From: Sandarakinorhabdus sp.
GTDB taxonomy: Bacteria > Pseudomonadota > Alphaproteobacteria > Sphingomonadales > Sphingomonadaceae
Assembly: GCA_020692215.1 (NCBI GenBank)
Contig: JAIMKW010000005.1
Location: 248,001 to 312,000 of the forward strand
Direction of reading: 5' to 3'
Length of the DNA: 64,000 nt
Positions 52,099 to 62,615 of this stretch are shown here, piece by piece. The translations under genes and the position numbers were made by a program. The number at the start of each line of letters is the position of its first letter. Positions within the stretch are counted from its first letter, which is position 1. The notes below the pieces were generated by a model. It saw only the letters and a list, made by a program, of their open reading frames with translations. It did no database searches and was not told the origin of the DNA.

Positions 52099-52605
52099 AT
52101 GGGCGCCGAGCGGCCCGCCACGCGACCCGTCGTGTTGGCAGCGGTTGCCGGCGCCCATGGCATCACGGGCGAGGTGCGGCTGAAGCTGTTCACTGCCTCC
52201 ATAGATGGCCTGAAGGCCCATTCGCATTTCGAGGCCGATGGCAGGACGCTGACCTTGAAGACCCTGCGCCCCGGGCCGCAGGGCGCTGTTGCGCGTTTCG
52301 CCGAGATTGGGGATCGCACGGCGGCTGAGGCGCTTCGCGGGACGCTTCTTGCGGTATCAAGGGCAAGCTTGCCGCCTTTGCCGGAGGGCGAATATTATTG
52401 GCACGATCTGGTTGGTGTTCCTGTTGAGGATGAGGCTGGCGCGGGCGTCGGCATTGTAGTGGCGGTCGAGAATTTCGGCGCCTCGGACATCCTGGAGATC
52501 GAGCTTGAGGGCGGTAAGCGCGTGTTGGTGCCGCTGGTGCCGGCTGCCGTTCTGGATGTTGGCGCGGTGATCCGGGTTGCCAGGGCCTATGTGGACGCCG
52601 GATGA
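52099..52605 (+). CDS. rimM: Ribosome maturation factor RimM
   Basis: Assembly factor for the 30S head that binds uS19. The 168-residue protein has an N-terminal RimM domain with [19 protein letters not shown] and a PRC-barrel C-terminus with [11 protein letters not shown] and [13 protein letters not shown]. It lies five bases after rpsP and overlaps trmD by four bases (ATGA). Confidence 0.95.
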   Translation: MGAERPATRPVVLAAVAGAHGITGEVRLKLFTASIDGLKAHSHFEADGRTLTLKTLRPGPQGAVARFAEIGDRTAAEALRGTLLAVSRASLPPLPEGEYYWHDLVGVPVEDEAGAGVGIVVAVENFGASDILEIELEGGKRVLVPLVPAAVLDVGAVIRVARAYVDAG

Positions 52606-53291
52606 CCTGGGCAGCGCAGGTCATCACGCTCTATCCCGAGATGTTTCCAGGGCCACTGGGCGTGTCGCTTGCGGGCAAGGCTCTTGCTGAGGGACTATGG
52701 TCGCTCGACGCGCTGCAGCTGCGGGATTTCGCGACAGACCGACATCGCAGTGTTGATGACACGCCGGCTGGCGGTGGGCCGGGAATGGTGTTGCGGGTGG
52801 ATGTGCTGGCAAGTGCGGTTGATGCTGCGCGGGCGCGGCAGCCGTCAGCGCCGGTGCTCGCCCTCACGCCGCGCGGACCACGGCTGACGCAAAAGCGTGT
52901 CCGCGCTTTGGTCGCCGGACCCGGTGTTACCTTGTTGTGCGGGCGGTTCGAGGGATTTGACGAGCGGATCTTTGCCGGGCGCGATGTCGAGCCGGTGGCG
53001 CTGGGGGATTTTGTCCTGTCTGGCGGAGAGCCCGCTGCGCTGGTTTTGCTGGATGCTTGCGTAAGGCTGCTGCCTGGCGTAATGGGCGCGGCTTCCAGCG
53101 GGGATGACGAGAGCTTCGAAGGCGGCTTGCTCGAATATCCGCATTACACCCGACCTGCCGTGTGGGAGGGGCATGGGATACCCGAAGTTCTGACTTCGGG
53201 AGACCATGGGAAGGTTTCTGCCTGGCGCAAGCTGAGGGCAGAGGACGACACGAGGCTATGGCGGCCTGACTTGCTGGACAACCGGTCCTGA
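52602..53291 (+). CDS. trmD: tRNA (guanine-37-N1)-methyltransferase
   Basis: SPOUT-fold enzyme that methylates G37 of tRNAs, preventing frameshifting. The 229-residue protein shows [35 protein letters not shown], the trefoil knot with [12 protein letters not shown] and [14 protein letters not shown], and [14 protein letters not shown]. Overlap with rimM implies coupling. Confidence 0.95.
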   Translation: MTWAAQVITLYPEMFPGPLGVSLAGKALAEGLWSLDALQLRDFATDRHRSVDDTPAGGGPGMVLRVDVLASAVDAARARQPSAPVLALTPRGPRLTQKRVRALVAGPGVTLLCGRFEGFDERIFAGRDVEPVALGDFVLSGGEPAALVLLDACVRLLPGVMGAASSGDDESFEGGLLEYPHYTRPAVWEGHGIPEVLTSGDHGKVSAWRKLRAEDDTRLWRPDLLDNRS

Positions 53292-53299
53292 TTTGTCGT

Positions 53300-53340
53300 C
53301 GCCCTCTGGCGCCATCAACCTGCCCCCGAAGAGGGCGTTT
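53300..53340 (+). promoter_or_regulatory. Possible hairpin leader before rplS
   Basis: CGCCCTC and GAGGGCG pair over a 23-base loop, followed by TTT, in the 72-base gap between trmD and rplS. It could be a weak terminator or a leader that tunes L19 synthesis. No autoregulatory site is recognised with confidence. Confidence 0.3.
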
Positions 53341-53363
53341 CCCAGTAGGGATAGGAGAGAAGA

Positions 53364-53759
53364 ATGAACCTGCTTCAGACCATCGAAGCCGAACAGATCG
53401 CCAAGCTGAAGGAAGCACGCGCGATCCCCGAATTCCGCGCTGGCGATACGCTGCGCGTTGGCGTGAAGGTAAAGGAAGGCGAACGCACCCGCGTGCAGCA
53501 GTTCGAAGGCGTGTGCATCGCGCGCTCGAACAAGGGCATGGGTTCCAGCTTCACCGTTCGCAAGATCAGCTTCGGCGAAGGCGTCGAGCGCGTCTTCCCG
53601 CTCTACTCGCCGGTCATCGAAAAGATTGAAGTCGTTCGCCGTGGCGTTGTGCGCCGGGCGAAGCTCTATTATCTGCGTGGTCGGTCGGGCAAATCGGCCC
53701 GGATCGCCGAGCGCCGCGATGCGCGCCCGGTTGCAGCCGTCGAAGCCAGCGAATCCTGA
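53364..53759 (+). CDS. rplS: Ribosomal protein bL19
   Basis: Large-subunit protein at the 30S-50S interface. The 131-residue product begins [17 protein letters not shown] and contains the L19 core [32 protein letters not shown] and [13 protein letters not shown]. The C-terminal segment is basic. It has AGGAGAGAAG before the start codon. The gene ends the rpsP operon; ybgC follows by eight bases. Confidence 0.95.
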   Translation: MNLLQTIEAEQIAKLKEARAIPEFRAGDTLRVGVKVKEGERTRVQQFEGVCIARSNKGMGSSFTVRKISFGEGVERVFPLYSPVIEKIEVVRRGVVRRAKLYYLRGRSGKSARIAERRDARPVAAVEASES

Positions 53760-53767
53760 GCGACGGC

Positions 53768-54280
53768 ATGGCCCGGGACATCCCGAAGGCCACGCCCCGG
53801 CAGAATCAAACAGGGCCTATCGGCCCCGAGACCGGCGCGGGTATCCCTGCGCCGGTTTCCGGCATTATCGTGGGCAAGGTTCATCGCTATCCCGTGCGCG
53901 TATATTTTGAGGACACGGACTTTTCCGGTGTCGTCTATCACGCCAATTACCTGCGCTACATGGAGCGGGCCCGCAGCGACCTGCTGCGCGTGCTGGGCAT
54001 CGAACAGCGCGCAGCGTTCGAGGCGGGACAGGGCGTCTATGTGGTGGCAGACCTTGCTATCCGCTATGTAGCGCCGGCCCGGCTGGACGATGACCTTCTT
54101 GTTGAAACCATCTGCCGGGCTGTTGGCGGCGCAACCGTTGCCATGGGGCAGCGGATACTGCGGGGCCATGATCTGCTGACCGATGCCACCGTCAGGGCTG
54201 CCTTTCTGGCACCATCGGGCCGGCCCCGCCGCCAGCCGCGCGATTGGCTGGACAGATTTCAGGCGCTGATCGCCGCTTGA
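53768..54280 (+). CDS. ybgC: Tol-Pal system acyl-CoA thioesterase YbgC
   Basis: Hotdog-fold thioesterase linked to the Tol-Pal system and membrane lipids. The core has YFEDTDFSGVVYHANYLRYMERARSD, with the Asp of TDFSG as the catalytic residue, and VADLAIRYVAPARLDD. There is an N-terminal extension of about 35 residues, Pro/Gly-rich, beyond the normal start; a shorter start is possible. The gene is first of the ybgC-tolQRAB-pal cluster. Confidence 0.92.
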   Translation: MARDIPKATPRQNQTGPIGPETGAGIPAPVSGIIVGKVHRYPVRVYFEDTDFSGVVYHANYLRYMERARSDLLRVLGIEQRAAFEAGQGVYVVADLAIRYVAPARLDDDLLVETICRAVGGATVAMGQRILRGHDLLTDATVRAAFLAPSGRPRRQPRDWLDRFQALIAA

Positions 54281-54366
54281 GCCTTTCTGTTCATTTCCCG
54301 TAAAGCACATTGACCTATCCCGGGGAGCACTGCCCCTCGAGACGACAAACCTTGCCGGAGTAACCT

Positions 54367-55056
54367 GTGGACCAGATGTTGGTGAAGACAGCGGAGAGCA
54401 TGTCTCCCTGGGCTCTGTTCCTGCAGGCGGATCTTGTCGTGAAAGCGGTGATGATCGGGCTTTTGCTGGCGAGCGTCTGGTCCTGGGCCATCATATTGGA
54501 GCGGTCGCGTCGGTTGCGCGCGATTGACCGGGAGGCCGATGCGTTCGAGCAGCGGTTCTGGAAGGCCAAGACGCTGGACGAACTGGAAGCCACGAAGGGC
54601 GTTCATCCGACGGCGGACCTGTTCCTGGCCGGCATGGACGAGTGGCAGGCCTCGGTGGAAGGCCGCAAGAATGTTGACCGCGAGGGCGTTCGCGCGCGGC
54701 TGGGGACTGTGATGGCGGCGTCCATCGACCGTTCGATTTCAGACCTGTCGGACCGGCTGACGGTGCTGGCAACCATTGGTTCGGTCGCGCCGTTCGTGGG
54801 GTTGTTCGGCACTGTGTGGGGCATCATGCGCGCCTTCATCGCTATCGGCGTGACCCAGAACACCAGCCTTGCCGTTGTTGCCCCCGGAATCGCCGAAGCG
54901 TTGTTTGCAACCGCAATCGGGCTGTTCGCCGCCATCCCGGCCGTGATCGGCTACAATCGGCTGCTGCACAGGATCACCCGGCTGGAGGACCGGCTTTCGG
55001 GCTTTTCCTCGGCCTTTCATGCGCTGATGTCCCGCGAGCTGGATGGGGTCGCCTGA
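54367..55056 (+). CDS. tolQ: Tol-Pal system protein TolQ
   Basis: Proton-channel subunit (229 residues) with three membrane helices: about 23-42, 135-158 and 175-195 (GIAEALFATAIGLFAAIPAVIGYN). The conserved cytoplasmic ERSRRLRAIDREADAFEQRFW and the GTVWGIMRAFIAI helix are typical. GTG 54367 was taken, with ATG 54376 as the alternative. It works with TolR and TolA to energise the outer membrane invagination at cell division. Confidence 0.94.
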   Translation: MDQMLVKTAESMSPWALFLQADLVVKAVMIGLLLASVWSWAIILERSRRLRAIDREADAFEQRFWKAKTLDELEATKGVHPTADLFLAGMDEWQASVEGRKNVDREGVRARLGTVMAASIDRSISDLSDRLTVLATIGSVAPFVGLFGTVWGIMRAFIAIGVTQNTSLAVVAPGIAEALFATAIGLFAAIPAVIGYNRLLHRITRLEDRLSGFSSAFHALMSRELDGVA

Positions 55057-55078
55057 TGGCACCTGAAAGGGACAGCTG

Positions 55079-55525
55079 ATGGCGATGGGCGTTGGCGGGG
55101 CCGGGCGTGGCCGACGGCGGCGGGCGCCGATGGCCGATATCAATGTTACACCCATGGTGGATGTGATGCTGGTTCTGCTGATCATCTTCATGGTGGCGGC
55201 GCCGCTGCTGGTGACTGGCGTTGCGGTGGACTTGCCCAAGACGGCCGCAAGGGCCCTACCAACCGACATGGAGCCGATTTCAGTGACGATCGACCGTCAG
55301 GGGCAACGGTCCATCGGCGATGAGGTTCTTGGTGATGCTGCGTTCGCCGCGCGGCTTGCGGCGCTGCAGGAGGCCCGCGGCACTGACGCGCGCGTTGTTA
55401 TCCGGGCGGATGCCGCCATTCCTTATGGCGCAGTTGCTGCGCTGCTGGCCGACGTGACGGGTGCGGGCTTTTCTCGCGTGGCGCTGGTGAATCAGCCAAA
55501 ACCCGCGGGGGATGCTTCGGGATGA
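55079..55525 (+). CDS. tolR: Tol-Pal system protein TolR
   Basis: A 148-residue ExbD-like protein. The single membrane helix carries the critical Asp in NVTPMVDVMLVLLIIFMV, followed by a periplasmic domain (VAVDLPKTAARALP). It partners TolQ. The stop overlaps tolA (ATGA). Confidence 0.94.
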   Translation: MAMGVGGAGRGRRRRAPMADINVTPMVDVMLVLLIIFMVAAPLLVTGVAVDLPKTAARALPTDMEPISVTIDRQGQRSIGDEVLGDAAFAARLAALQEARGTDARVVIRADAAIPYGAVAALLADVTGAGFSRVALVNQPKPAGDASG

Positions 55526-56331
55526 CCGAGCGCGGCGCTCTTCTTGCGGCAGGCGGCCTGCATCTTGCGTTGCTGCTCGCCTTGTCGCTTGGGATTTCGC
55601 GGGCGCTGCCCAACCGGGACATGTCGCCAGACGTGACGCCAATCGAATATCTGGAAATCGGCCCGGTGCCGACGGCAACGAAGCTGCCGCAACCTTCGAT
55701 GGAAGCGGCACCGCGCGATCCGGGCCCACCGCCATCGTCTGACCTGCCCGACGTGCCGATGCCTCAGGCGCCCGCCCCCCCCGTTGTCGCCCCGCTGGCA
55801 GACGACAAGGCGCCACAGGATGCAATCGCGGAGGATGTGCGCAAGGCGCCGCCACCCCGATCTGCGCCATCGCAGGCGCGGAACAGCTTTGATCCGGGTG
55901 CTATGGCGGCGCTGATCGACAAGGCGATCCCGGATGCGCCAGTGCGCCCGCGCGACACATCGGCCTTTGCGAAATCCATCGAGCAGGCCATTCCCAAGGG
56001 TGCAAGGATCAGCCCGCGACAGGTGGCGACACTGGAGCAGGCGATCCGGGCGCAGATCGCGCCGTGCTGGAACCCGCCGATCGGAGGGGCCGATGTTTCC
56101 GAGATGACGGTGGTGCTGAAGATTCGCCTGAACAGCGACGGCACAGTTGCTGCCCCGCCGGAGTTCGTGAGCCAGACGGGCGCCAGCGCAGGGAACCAGG
56201 CCTATGCCAGAGCGTTTGTGGAAACAGCGCGGCGGGCCGTGCTGCGCTGCGCGCCACTCGACCTGCCGGCCGATCTTTATACCCACTGGCGGGAGTTCGA
56301 GCTGAACTTCGATCCCCGCCAGATGACTTGA
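55522..56331 (+). CDS. tolA: TolA-type energy transducer
   Basis: A 269-residue periplasm-spanning protein. The N-terminal membrane helix is about 7-27 (LLAAGGLHLALLLALSLGI), followed by a Pro/Ala/Asp-rich stretch to about 130 (DLPDVPMPQAPAPPVVAP) that bridges the periplasm, and a C-terminal globular domain with CWNPPIGGADVSEMTVVLKIRLNSDG. The linker is shorter than the Ala-rich helix of E. coli TolA. It connects TolQR to TolB and Pal. Confidence 0.9.
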   Translation: MTERGALLAAGGLHLALLLALSLGISRALPNRDMSPDVTPIEYLEIGPVPTATKLPQPSMEAAPRDPGPPPSSDLPDVPMPQAPAPPVVAPLADDKAPQDAIAEDVRKAPPPRSAPSQARNSFDPGAMAALIDKAIPDAPVRPRDTSAFAKSIEQAIPKGARISPRQVATLEQAIRAQIAPCWNPPIGGADVSEMTVVLKIRLNSDGTVAAPPEFVSQTGASAGNQAYARAFVETARRAVLRCAPLDLPADLYTHWREFELNFDPRQMT

Positions 56332-56356
56332 GCCAGATGAGATGAGGATGGCTGTG

Positions 56357-57682
56357 ATGAAACCGAAACTGATGGCCCTGCTGCTGCTGGCAGCCCCCTT
56401 CATCGGCCTGCAACCGGCCGCTGCCCAGCTTCGTGTCGATATCACCAGAGGAACCGAAGCGCCGATGCCGATTGCGGTGCCATCATTCCCGACAGGAGCC
56501 AGCGTTGCGACACCTGCCGGGACGACGGCCGACTTGGGGCGTCAGGTGGCGGGCATAATTTCGGCCAACCTGCAGGGGTCCGGCCTGTTCCGGCCGCTGG
56601 GAGCCGGCGCTTTCCCCGCGCCCGGCATGGCCGATGTTCAGCAGCCGCAGTTCGGGGCCTTTCGAACGGCGGCCGCCCAGGCGCTGGTGACGGGTTTTGT
56701 GACTGCCAACCCCAATGGCACGCTGACCATCGGCTGCTATCTTTATGATGTCTTTTCGGAAGAGGAGCTGATGCGGCAGGGCTTTACCGTCACCCCAGCC
56801 GGCTGGCGGCGGGCGGCCCACAAATGCTCGGATGCGGTCTATAGCCGGCTGACCGGGGAGAGCGGCTATTTCGACAGCCGCATCGTTTATGTGGCCGAAA
56901 GCGGCCCGCGCACGCAGCGTGTGAAGCGGCTCGCCATCATGGATCAGGACGGTGCCAACCATCGCTTTCTCACCAGCGGGCAATCGCTGGTGCTGATGCC
57001 GCGCTTTTCGCCGGTCAGCGAAACGATCAGCTACATGAGCTTTGCCAACGATCGCCCCCGGGTGTGGCTCTACAACATCGGAACCGGCCAGCAGGAAGCG
57101 GTGGGCACATTCGATTCCATGAGCTTTGCAGGGCGCTTTTCATCGGACGGGCGAACCTTGCTCATGAGCGTGACGCGGAGTGGAAACGCAGACATTTATG
57201 CCTATGATGTTGCGAGCCGCCGTTCCACCCGGCTTACCAGCAGCAATTCGATCGACACCAGCCCCAGCTTTTCGCCGGACGGCAAGCGGATTGTCTTCGA
57301 GAGCGACCGCGGTGGGGCGCAGCAGCTTTATGTGATGAACGCCGACGGGACGGGCACGCAGAGAATCAGCTTTGGCGAGGGCCGGGCCGGAAGCCCGGTG
57401 TGGAGCCCGCGCGGAGACCTGATCGCCTTCACCCGGATTGTTGGCGGCAAGTTTCGTATCGCTGTGATCCGGCCCGATGGCAGCGGCGAGCGGCTGCTGA
57501 CCGACAGCTGGCAGGATGAAGGGCCGAGTTGGTCCCCCAATGGCCGGGTGATCATTTTCAGTCGGACCGAGCGCAATGGCCGGACAACGCTGCGGTCCAT
57601 CGACCTGACCGGCCGGAATGACCGACGGATCCCGACCCCGCTCGATGCAAGCGACCCCGCCTGGGGCCCGTTGTTGCGATAG
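56357..57682 (+). CDS. tolB: Tol-Pal system protein TolB
   Basis: Periplasmic beta-propeller protein (441 residues) with a signal peptide (MALLLLAAPFIGLQPAAA) and an N-terminal domain. The WD40-like propeller repeats include FSPVSETISYMSFAND, FSPDGKRIVFESDRGG and WSPNGRVIIFSRTERNG. It interacts with TolA and Pal. I chose ATG 56357; two in-frame ATGs (56342 and 56348) precede it, but GAGG is best placed for 56357. Confidence 0.93.
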   Translation: MKPKLMALLLLAAPFIGLQPAAAQLRVDITRGTEAPMPIAVPSFPTGASVATPAGTTADLGRQVAGIISANLQGSGLFRPLGAGAFPAPGMADVQQPQFGAFRTAAAQALVTGFVTANPNGTLTIGCYLYDVFSEEELMRQGFTVTPAGWRRAAHKCSDAVYSRLTGESGYFDSRIVYVAESGPRTQRVKRLAIMDQDGANHRFLTSGQSLVLMPRFSPVSETISYMSFANDRPRVWLYNIGTGQQEAVGTFDSMSFAGRFSSDGRTLLMSVTRSGNADIYAYDVASRRSTRLTSSNSIDTSPSFSPDGKRIVFESDRGGAQQLYVMNADGTGTQRISFGEGRAGSPVWSPRGDLIAFTRIVGGKFRIAVIRPDGSGERLLTDSWQDEGPSWSPNGRVIIFSRTERNGRTTLRSIDLTGRNDRRIPTPLDASDPAWGPLLR

Positions 57683-57738
57683 ATTGTACGCGCTTCATTC
57701 TGTTCCAAAGTTCATAAACACGGCGTAAGGAGATCGAC

Positions 57739-58290
57739 ATGACAAAGCATGCCTTCCCCATCCTGATCCTTTCGGGTGCATTGGCGCTTTCGGCCTGTGC
57801 CGGGAAAAAGGATGTGTTGCCGGCGGAATCGTGGCAGGCGGCCCCTGCGCCTGCGGAAACGCCGATCGACCAGCCCGGCACTGTACCACCTGTCGAACAG
57901 GTTGCTCCGACGACGCTTTCGGGTCTGCAGGCCGATCTGGTTGCCAATGCCGGGGCCGATACCGTCTATTTCGGGTTCGACAGCTATGGACTGGATGAAG
58001 CCGCGCGTGCGGTGCTGGGGGCACAGGCCGAGTGGCTGGTCCGCAACGCTTCGGTTCGCGCCAATATCGAAGGGCATACCGACGAGCGGGGAACGCGCGA
58101 ATATAATCTTGCTTTGGGCGAGCGGCGCGCGAATGCCGCCAAGAATTTCCTGGCAGCCCAAGGCGTGGATTCGGGCCGGCTGTCGGTTATCAGCTTCGGC
58201 AAGGAGCGTCCGGCGGTGGATGGCTCGAACGAGGATGCATGGGCGCGCAACAGGCGCGCTGTGACCATTGTGGTATCTGGAGGACGGTAA
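57739..58290 (+). CDS. pal: Peptidoglycan-associated lipoprotein Pal
   Basis: Outer-membrane lipoprotein of 183 residues. The signal peptide ends in the lipobox LSAC with the lipidated Cys at 20. The OmpA-like peptidoglycan-binding domain has [40 protein letters not shown] and ARNRRAV. It anchors the Tol complex. The TAA stop overlaps the ispG start (TAATG). Confidence 0.95.
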   Translation: MTKHAFPILILSGALALSACAGKKDVLPAESWQAAPAPAETPIDQPGTVPPVEQVAPTTLSGLQADLVANAGADTVYFGFDSYGLDEAARAVLGAQAEWLVRNASVRANIEGHTDERGTREYNLALGERRANAAKNFLAAQGVDSGRLSVISFGKERPAVDGSNEDAWARNRRAVTIVVSGGR

Positions 58291-59420
58291 TGTCGGTTAG
58301 GCCCTGGCGGGACATTCACCGCCGCAAGTCGCGTCAAGTCATGGTTGGCAAGGTGCCGGTGGGCGGTGATGCCCCGATTACCGTGCAGACCATGACCAAC
58401 ACGCCGACGGAGGATCCGGTTGCGACAATCGACCAGATCCGGCGGTGCGAAGAGGTTGGGGCCGATATCATCCGGGTTTCCTGCCCGACCGAGGATGCGA
58501 CAAAGGCGTTCCGGCAGATTGCGAAGGCGGCGAAGGTGCCGCTGGTTGCGGACATCCACTTTCACTACAAGCGGGCGCTGGAAGCGGCCGATGCTGGTGC
58601 TGCCTGCCTGCGAATCAACCCGGGCAACATCGGCTCGACCGCGCGCATCCAGGAAGTGGTGCGTGCCGCCAGGGCCAATGGCTGCTCCATCCGGATCGGC
58701 GTGAATGCGGGTAGCCTCGAGAAGCATCTGCTGGAAAAATACGGCGAGCCCTGCCCCGAAGCGCTGGTTGAATCCGCGCTGGAGCATGCCAAGTTGCTGG
58801 AAGACGCGGATTTCCACGAGTTCAAGATTTCGGTGAAGGCATCCGACGTGTTTCTGGCGGTTGCCGCCTATAACGAACTGGCGACGCGCACCGACTATCC
58901 TTTGCACCTGGGCATCACCGAAGCCGGCGGGCTGATCGGCGGCACGGTCAAATCGTCCATTGGCCTTGGCATGCTGCTGTGGGGCGGGGTGGGCGATACC
59001 ATCCGCGTTTCGCTGTCGGCCGAGCCCGAGGAAGAGGTGAAGGTCGGCTATCATATCCTGAAGGGGCTGGGCATCCGGGCGCGAGGCGTGCGGGTTGTTT
59101 CCTGCCCATCCTGTGCGCGGCAGGGTTTCGATGTGATCCGAACGGTGGAAACGCTGGAAAAGCGGCTGGCGCATATCACCACACCGCTTTCGCTTTCGGT
59201 GCTTGGCTGCGTGGTAAACGGGCCCGGCGAAGCGCGCGAGACCGACATCGGGCTGACCGGCGGCGGCGGCGGCAAGCATATGGTGTATCTGTCGGGCGTG
59301 ACCGACCACCATGTGGCCGATGCCGACATCATCGACCATATTGTGAAGCTGGTGGAAGCAAAGGCATCGGAAATCGAGGCGGAAAAGGCTGCAGCCGAGC
59401 TTGCGGCGGCAGCTGAGTGA
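58290..59420 (+). CDS. ispG: 4-hydroxy-3-methylbut-2-enyl diphosphate synthase
   Basis: Iron-sulfur enzyme of the MEP isoprenoid pathway that converts MEcPP to HMBPP. The 376-residue protein starts [20 protein letters not shown] and has the TIM-barrel and C-terminal [4Fe-4S] ligands CPSCARQG and [11 protein letters not shown]. The Glu of GPGEA is a catalytic and cluster residue. ATG 58290 overlaps the pal stop. The C-terminal Ala/Glu-rich tail is not part of the core. Confidence 0.94.
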   Translation: MSVRPWRDIHRRKSRQVMVGKVPVGGDAPITVQTMTNTPTEDPVATIDQIRRCEEVGADIIRVSCPTEDATKAFRQIAKAAKVPLVADIHFHYKRALEAADAGAACLRINPGNIGSTARIQEVVRAARANGCSIRIGVNAGSLEKHLLEKYGEPCPEALVESALEHAKLLEDADFHEFKISVKASDVFLAVAAYNELATRTDYPLHLGITEAGGLIGGTVKSSIGLGMLLWGGVGDTIRVSLSAEPEEEVKVGYHILKGLGIRARGVRVVSCPSCARQGFDVIRTVETLEKRLAHITTPLSLSVLGCVVNGPGEARETDIGLTGGGGGKHMVYLSGVTDHHVADADIIDHIVKLVEAKASEIEAEKAAAELAAAAE

Positions 59421-59890
59421 GCTTTGCGATCCGGGCTGCTGGCCCCGGCGATGCAGCAACGGTTCTGGCGTTGATAAAGGCGCTTGCTGCCTATGAGCGA
59501 ATGCCTGATGCCGTGAAGATGGACGAGGCGCTGTTGCGGACTGCGATGGAGGCCGGGCACTGCCGGGCACTGCTGGCCTTTGATGGCGACGGGGCTGTGG
59601 GCGTTGCGCTGTATTTCTTCAACTTCTCGACCTGGACAGGAAAGCGCGGGCTGTATCTGGAGGATCTGTTCGTGGTGCCCGAGGCGCGCAAGGGTGGGAT
59701 CGGCCTGGCCTTTTTCAGGGCGCTCGCGAAGATTGCCGTGGATGAAGCCTGCCCGCGAATGGAGTGGCAGGTGCTTGCCTGGAATGAGCTGGCTGCCGGA
59801 TTTTATCGCGGGCTGGGCGCTGCCGAGATGTCGGAATGGCGTGTGTGGAGGATGGAAACCGAGGCGCTGGACCGGCTGGCCCAAGGCTGA
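59417..59890 (+). CDS. GNAT-family N-acetyltransferase
   Basis: A 157-residue acetyltransferase with the GNAT fold. The acetyl-CoA loop is [23 protein letters not shown], and [20 protein letters not shown] is the typical C-terminal segment. The substrate is unknown; the sequence is closest to small amine acetyltransferases such as diamine acetyltransferase-like proteins. GTG 59417 overlaps the ispG stop (GTGA) and the stop overlaps the next gene (TGATG). Confidence 0.85.
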   Translation: MSFAIRAAGPGDAATVLALIKALAAYERMPDAVKMDEALLRTAMEAGHCRALLAFDGDGAVGVALYFFNFSTWTGKRGLYLEDLFVVPEARKGGIGLAFFRALAKIAVDEACPRMEWQVLAWNELAAGFYRGLGAAEMSEWRVWRMETEALDRLAQG

Positions 59891-60210
59891 TGGCTTGGCT
59901 GGTGCTGGTTGCAGCCGGGCTGCTGGAAGTGGGCTTCACGACCTGCCTTCGGCTTTCGGAGGGATTTCGCAATCCCTGGTGGACTGCCGGGTTCTTTCTT
60001 TCGGCCGGGCTCAGTTTCGTTTTGCTGGAACGCGCTCAGCGGGTCATCCCGCTGGGTACGGCCTATGCTGTGTGGGTGGGGATCGGGGCTGCGGGCACTG
60101 CGATTGTCGGGATCTGGCTGTTCAGGGAGCCTCTGGAAACGGCGCGGCTGGTGTTGCTGGCGGTGCTTGTAGGCTCGATCATCGGGCTGAAGCTGGTGTC
60201 GCCATCCTGA
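59890..60210 (+). CDS. Small multidrug resistance family exporter, SugE/Gdx-like
   Basis: A 106-residue membrane protein with four helices. The essential Glu is at residue 13 in LLEVGFT. IPLGTAYAVWVGIGAAGTAIVGIWLF is the SMR signature and looks like the SugE/Gdx guanidinium exporter group rather than broad drug exporters. No guanidine riboswitch is seen upstream; it is translated as the last gene of the coupled pal-ispG-GNAT run. A single gene would act as a dual-topology homodimer. Confidence 0.83.
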   Translation: MAWLVLVAAGLLEVGFTTCLRLSEGFRNPWWTAGFFLSAGLSFVLLERAQRVIPLGTAYAVWVGIGAAGTAIVGIWLFREPLETARLVLLAVLVGSIIGLKLVSPS

Positions 60211-60264
60211 TGTGCACGGAAGTCCTTTTGCGTCGCGGCTCTCTGGCTGCTAACCGCCCCGCGC

Positions 60265-61533
60265 ATGAACGATGATGTGAAAGCAAACCGGGTCCCGAAA
60301 CCTGCGCCGGTTCGCGGGATGCAGGATTTCCTGGGGGATCAGGCGAACCGGTTCGACCATGTGGTAGCGACCTTCCGTGATGTGGCGCGGCGCTTCGGCT
60401 TCCGGCCCGTGATGGTGCCGGTGGTGGAAGCAACAAGCGTGTATCAACGCACCCTTGGCGAGACGACGGATGTTGTTGCGAAGGAAATGTACACTTTTCC
60501 TGATCGTGGCGGGGATTCGCTGACGCTGCGGCCGGAGTTTACCGCGGGCATCTGCCGCGCCTATGTTTCGGAAGGCTGGCAGCAGTTCGCGCCCTTGAAG
60601 CTGATCACCCACGGGCCGCTGTTCCGCTATGAACGCCCGCAGAAGGGCCGCTATCGCCAGTTTCACCAGATTGACGCCGAAGTGATCGGGGCACCAGAAC
60701 CGGCAGCGGACGTGGAGCTGATCGCCTTTGCCGACCTGCTGTTGAAGGAGCTGGGCATATCGGGCGTAACCCTGCAGTTGAACACATTGGGCGATGCTGA
60801 AACCCGCGACGCCTGGCGTGGGGCGCTGGTGACCTATTTCGAGCGGCACCGGGATGCCCTGTCCGAGGACAGCCTGCGCCGGCTGGAGACAAATCCATTG
60901 CGCATTCTGGATTCGAAGGAGGCCGCAGACCGGGCTCTGCTTGCCGATGCGCCGGTGATCGATGCCTATATGAGCGCGCAGGCCGGGGCCTTTTTCGAGG
61001 CAGTGCAAGCTGGTGTGCAAGCATCGGGGGTTGCCTTTGTCCGGCAGCCGCAACTGGTGCGGGGTTTCGATTATTATCGCCACACCGCTTTCGAGTTCGT
61101 GAGCGATGCGCTGGGCGCGCAGGCGACCGTTATTGGCGGCGGGCGCTATGACGGGCTTGTGGAGCAGATGGGCGGCCCTTCCACCCCGGCTGTCGGCTGG
61201 GCGGGCGGCATCGAACGGCTGATGATGCTGTCTGCGCAACCGGTGGCACCTCGCGTGGACATCGCCCTTGTGGCGATGGGGCCAGCCGCCGAAGCGGCTG
61301 CGCCGGCCTTGCTTGCAGAGCTCCGCATCGCGGGATTCGCTGCCGAGCAGGCATGGCGTGGCAATATGAAAAAGCGGATGGAGCGCGCCGGCAAAAGCGG
61401 TGCGCGCTATGCCCTGATTCTGGGCGAAGACGAAATTGCCGGCGGCACGGTGATGGTGAAGAATATGCAGGATGGTTCGCAGGCGGCCGTGCCGCGGGCA
61501 GCGATCGTCCGCCGGCTGAAGGAGGCGCTGTGA
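60265..61533 (+). CDS. hisS: Histidyl-tRNA synthetase
   Basis: Class II aminoacyl-tRNA synthetase (422 residues). Motif 2 is [23 protein letters not shown]. The HisRS-specific signature is [17 protein letters not shown], and motif 3 is [11 protein letters not shown]. The C-terminal anticodon-binding domain includes [20 protein letters not shown] and [18 protein letters not shown], so it is not the truncated HisZ. ATG 60265 is chosen; the stop overlaps prfA (GTGA). Confidence 0.95.
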   Translation: MNDDVKANRVPKPAPVRGMQDFLGDQANRFDHVVATFRDVARRFGFRPVMVPVVEATSVYQRTLGETTDVVAKEMYTFPDRGGDSLTLRPEFTAGICRAYVSEGWQQFAPLKLITHGPLFRYERPQKGRYRQFHQIDAEVIGAPEPAADVELIAFADLLLKELGISGVTLQLNTLGDAETRDAWRGALVTYFERHRDALSEDSLRRLETNPLRILDSKEAADRALLADAPVIDAYMSAQAGAFFEAVQAGVQASGVAFVRQPQLVRGFDYYRHTAFEFVSDALGAQATVIGGGRYDGLVEQMGGPSTPAVGWAGGIERLMMLSAQPVAPRVDIALVAMGPAAEAAAPALLAELRIAGFAAEQAWRGNMKKRMERAGKSGARYALILGEDEIAGGTVMVKNMQDGSQAAVPRAAIVRRLKEAL

Positions 61534-62615
61534 GCGGCCTTCTTCACGACAGCCGCCTTGCGCAGATCGTCCAGCGGCATGAAGCGCTGTCGTCCGAAAT
61601 GTCGAACCCGGCCTTGGCGCCCGATCGCTTTGTGGCGCTTTCGAAGGATTATGCCGAGCTTTCGCCGGCGGCCGAGGCAGCGCGTGCGTTGATGGCTGCG
61701 CGGGCCGAGGTGGAGGAACTGCAGGCGCTGGCCCTGGAGGCTGCCGATCCGGAAATGCGGGCTATGGCGGTCGACGAACTGGAAGCGCTGAAGGTGAAGC
61801 TGCCGGATGCCGAGCGGGCCCTTGCGCTGCAGTTGCTGCCGCGCGACGCCGCCGACCAGAAGCCTGCAATCCTGGAAATCCGCGCTGGCACGGGCGGAGA
61901 CGAGGCGGCGCTGTTCGCCGGCGATCTTGCCCGCATGTATCAGCGTTATGCCGAACTGCGCGGCTGGCGGGTGGAAACGCTGAGCGCGTCGGCAGCCGAG
62001 CTTGGCGGTTTCAAGGAAATCGTGATGGGCGTGAACGGCGAAGGGGTCTTTGCGCGGCTGAAGTTCGAAAGCGGTGTCCACCGCGTGCAGCGCGTGCCGG
62101 CGACTGAGGCGCAGGGGCGCATTCACACTTCGGCTGCGACCGTGGCGGTTCTGCCGGAGGCTGAAGACGTCGACGTGCATATCGACGACAAGGACCTGCG
62201 GATCGACGTGTTCCGCGCCTCCGGGCCGGGCGGGCAGTCGGTCAACACGACCGACTCGGCCGTGCGCATCACCCATCTTCCGACCGGGCTGGTGGTGATA
62301 CAGCAGGACGAGAAGAGCCAGCACAAGAACAAGGCCAAGGCCATGAAGGTGCTGCGATCCAGGCTGTACGAGCTGGAGCGGGAGAAGCTGGCGAGCGCGC
62401 GCTCGGCAGACCGCAAGGCGATGGTAGGGTCGGGCGACCGCAGCGAGCGAATCCGCACCTACAATTTTCCGCAGGGCCGGGTGACGGACCATCGGATCAA
62501 TCTGACGCTGCACCGGCTGCCGGAAATTCTTGAAGGGTCGGGGCTGGATGACCTGGTTTCTGCCCTTATCGCCGAGGATGAGGCGGCGCGGCTGGCGCAA
62601 CTGGATGCCGGCTGA
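61530..62615 (+). CDS. prfA: Peptide chain release factor 1
   Basis: Recognises UAA and UAG stop codons and releases the peptide. The 361-residue protein has the codon-recognition PxT motif (PAT in [13 protein letters not shown]) and the GGQ motif in [19 protein letters not shown], whose Gln is methylated by PrmC, its downstream neighbour. The GTG start at 61530 overlaps the hisS stop. The end overlaps prmC by 11 bases. Confidence 0.95.
   Translation: MSGLLHDSRLAQIVQRHEALSSEMSNPALAPDRFVALSKDYAELSPAAEAARALMAARAEVEELQALALEAADPEMRAMAVDELEALKVKLPDAERALALQLLPRDAADQKPAILEIRAGTGGDEAALFAGDLARMYQRYAELRGWRVETLSASAAELGGFKEIVMGVNGEGVFARLKFESGVHRVQRVPATEAQGRIHTSAATVAVLPEAEDVDVHIDDKDLRIDVFRASGPGGQSVNTTDSAVRITHLPTGLVVIQQDEKSQHKNKAKAMKVLRSRLYELEREKLASARSADRKAMVGSGDRSERIRTYNFPQGRVTDHRINLTLHRLPEILEGSGLDDLVSALIAEDEAARLAQLDAG

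Noticed and set aside
60179..60265. Guanidine riboswitch before the SugE-like gene or hisS
   Set aside because: The SugE-like gene starts within a coupled run with no leader, and the gap before hisS has no recognisable riboswitch motif.
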